Positions 63,035 to 64,000 of a stretch of DNA of 64,000 nt are shown in pieces; the stretch's first letter is position 1, and each line of letters starts with the position of its first letter. Position numbers and translations under genes: made by a program. Under the pieces are notes generated by a model, which was not told where the DNA came from, made no database searches, and worked only from the letters and a program-made list of their open reading frames with translations. Source of the stretch: a bacterium (lineage in GTDB: Bacteria; Bacillota; Bacilli; Lactobacillales; Streptococcaceae); the NCBI GenBank assembly GCA_905221295.1, contig CAJNCP010000003.1, positions 124,001 to 188,000 of the forward strand, in the 5' to 3' direction.

Positions 63035-63601
63035 TCACTTTACAACCTTCTCGATAAAATTCCGAATAGAAGACAAGCCATCTGGCGTTCCGATACTTTC
63101 TGGATGGTACTGGAATCCATAAATCGGCAGGCTTTTGTGTTGAATTCCCATAATAGCTTGGTCATCAGTCGAACGAGCTGTCACTTCAAAGCCTTCTGGC
63201 ATTTCTTCAATCAAAATACTGTGATAACGCATGACTGGACGACCATCCTCAATACCCTGATACAAAACAGATGGCGCTTCAAAGCTAATATGGCTCTGTT
63301 TCCCATGCATGACTTTTGGAGCCAAACCTAGCTTCCCACCAAAGACTTCTGCGATAGCTTGGTGACCCAAACAAATCCCTAGAATTGGCTTCTTACCTGC
63401 AAAATCACGAATCATGTCTTCCATCTTTCCGGCATCCACTGGCCAACCAGGACCGGGAGAAAAGACCAGTCCATCTGCTTTTTCAGCTTCTTCATACAGC
63501 TTGGGATCATCATTTCTCAAGACCTGCACTTCTGCAAAATTCCCAATGTATTGAGCCAAGTTATAAGTAAAAGAATCATAGTTGTCAATCAATAAAATCA
63601 T
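63035..63601 (-). CDS. trpG: Anthranilate synthase component II (glutamine amidotransferase)
   Basis: 188 residues; nucleophile Cys in [15 protein letters not shown], catalytic His and Glu in QYHPESIGT. Supplies ammonia to TrpE. Overlaps the trpE stop by 4 nt. Could also serve folate synthesis (PabA role), as in other Firmicutes. Confidence 0.96.
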   Translation of the reverse strand: MILLIDNYDSFTYNLAQYIGNFAEVQVLRNDDPKLYEEAEKADGLVFSPGPGWPVDAGKMEDMIRDFAGKKPILGICLGHQAIAEVFGGKLGLAPKVMHGKQSHISFEAPSVLYQGIEDGRPVMRYHSILIEEMPEGFEVTARSTDDQAIMGIQHKSLPIYGFQYHPESIGTPDGLSSIRNFIEKVVK

Positions 63602-64000
63602 GGTCTTAGTTCTCCAATTCTAGTCATAGATTTAGCCTTGTTAATGGTTTCTTGGTATTCATTTTGGGCAATAGAGTCATAGACAATCCCTGCCCCAGCC
63701 TGCACATAGGCTGTTTGATTTTTGAGAATCATAGTTCGGATGGCAATGGCGAAATCCATATCACCCGTCGCAGACAAGTAGCCGATTGCTCCTGCGTATA
63801 CGCCTCGTTTTTCCGTCTCCAGTTCATAGATCCGTCTCATGGCCCGAATCTTTGGTGCTCCTGACACTGTTCCAGCTGGAAGTGTAGCTTTCAAAGCATC
63901 CATGGCAGTGAGTTCTGGAAGCAAACGTCCCTTGACCACGCTGGTCAAATGCATGACATAGCGGAAGAGTTCCACTTCCATATACTTGGTGACTTGGACA
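63598..64000 (-). CDS. trpE: Anthranilate synthase component I, C-terminal part, cut by window edge
   Basis: The last about 134 residues are present: VMHLTSVVKGRL, LPAGTVSGAPKIRAMRRIYE, GVYAGAIGYLSATGDMDFAI and YVQAGAGIVYDS, the chorismate-binding C-terminus. The N-terminus with the Trp feedback site, the operon promoter and any attenuator lie beyond the right edge. Confidence 0.96.
   Translation of the reverse strand, partial: VQVTKYMEVELFRYVMHLTSVVKGRLLPELTAMDALKATLPAGTVSGAPKIRAMRRIYELETEKRGVYAGAIGYLSATGDMDFAIAIRTMILKNQTAYVQAGAGIVYDSIAQNEYQETINKAKSMTRIGELRP

Noticed and set aside
1..64000. BOX/RUP repeats, CRISPR arrays, tRNA or rRNA genes, prophage
   Set aside because: I looked for the usual repeat cores, spaced direct repeats, tRNA-like cloverleaf ends and phage modules and saw none. 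A program search would be needed to exclude diverged BOX or RUP copies.

Overview
The window is a low-GC Firmicutes chromosome segment and almost certainly comes from a mitis-group Streptococcus (oralis/mitis/infantis/pneumoniae relatives). The evidence is the gene set: pdxK with an ECF S-component, murT-gatD, Dpr, RNase J2, the lipoprotein LdcB, DnaD, a BceRS-like two-component pair next to thrS, and a late-competence prepilin peptidase behind a TACGAATA cin-box. Promoters are mostly TATAAT with a TGn extension, and Shine-Dalgarno sites are mostly of the AGGAGG type. I see no rRNA, tRNA, CRISPR array, prophage or intact insertion sequence.

Layout. 1-9.2 kb: a DEAD-box helicase cut by the left edge (minus strand), then plus-strand genes: a flavin disulfide oxidoreductase, an accessory stretch (unknown membrane-anchored protein, long empty spacer, nucleotidyltransferase), murT-gatD and pepQ. 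9.3-25.5 kb is almost all minus strand: ECF S-component/pdxK/truA, an MFS carrier, small membrane and zinc-ribbon proteins, dpr, a heterodimeric ABC exporter, tpiA, dnaD, metA, apt, rplK-rplA, ldcB, a HIT protein and an M42 peptidase. 25.6-27.1 kb carries a tandem pair of DUF1307-like lipoproteins on plus. 27.1-42 kb is again minus: brnQ, a five-gene run (nitroreductase, pepV, UDG-like, ProX-like, rhodanese), uvrC with a phosphoesterase, a small zinc protease, estA, rnjB, a LysM-CHAP protein and recJ. 42.2-45.1 kb is a four-gene polar amino-acid ABC operon (plus). 45.3-47.8 kb (minus) has an Rrf2 regulator, an unknown membrane protein and a second phosphoesterase. 48-51.2 kb (plus) has a small membrane protein and a T-box operon of a P-loop kinase-like gene with thrS. 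51.3-52.9 kb (minus) is the BceRS-like pair. 53.2-55.9 kb (plus) has a TetR regulator, a membrane-anchored flavin-reductase-like protein and an alpha/beta hydrolase. 56-58.7 kb has a GNAT gene, pilD and a divergent two-gene WYL-regulator module. 58.7 kb to the right edge is trpEGDCFBA on minus, with trpE cut by the edge.

How it works together. Peptidoglycan and cell-envelope functions recur (MurT/GatD amidation, LdcB trimming, LysM-CHAP, BceRS-like sensing). So do amino-acid supply functions (trp operon, metA, brnQ, the ABC importer, PepQ/PepV/M42 peptidases). Several control elements can be read directly: a T-box, a methionine-regulator box over the metA -35, matched putative L1 sites in rplK-rplA, a cin-box, and inverted-repeat operators next to the TetR, WYL and Rrf2 genes.

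No clearly new multi-gene system such as a defence island stands out. The most interesting signals are: three genes whose promoter geometry predicts leaderless mRNAs (murT, uvrC, pilD); a T-box operon pairing an uncharacterised P-loop protein with thrS; and a WYL-regulator module whose insertion left a 49-bp exact repeat and an orphan pilD 3' end beside trpA.
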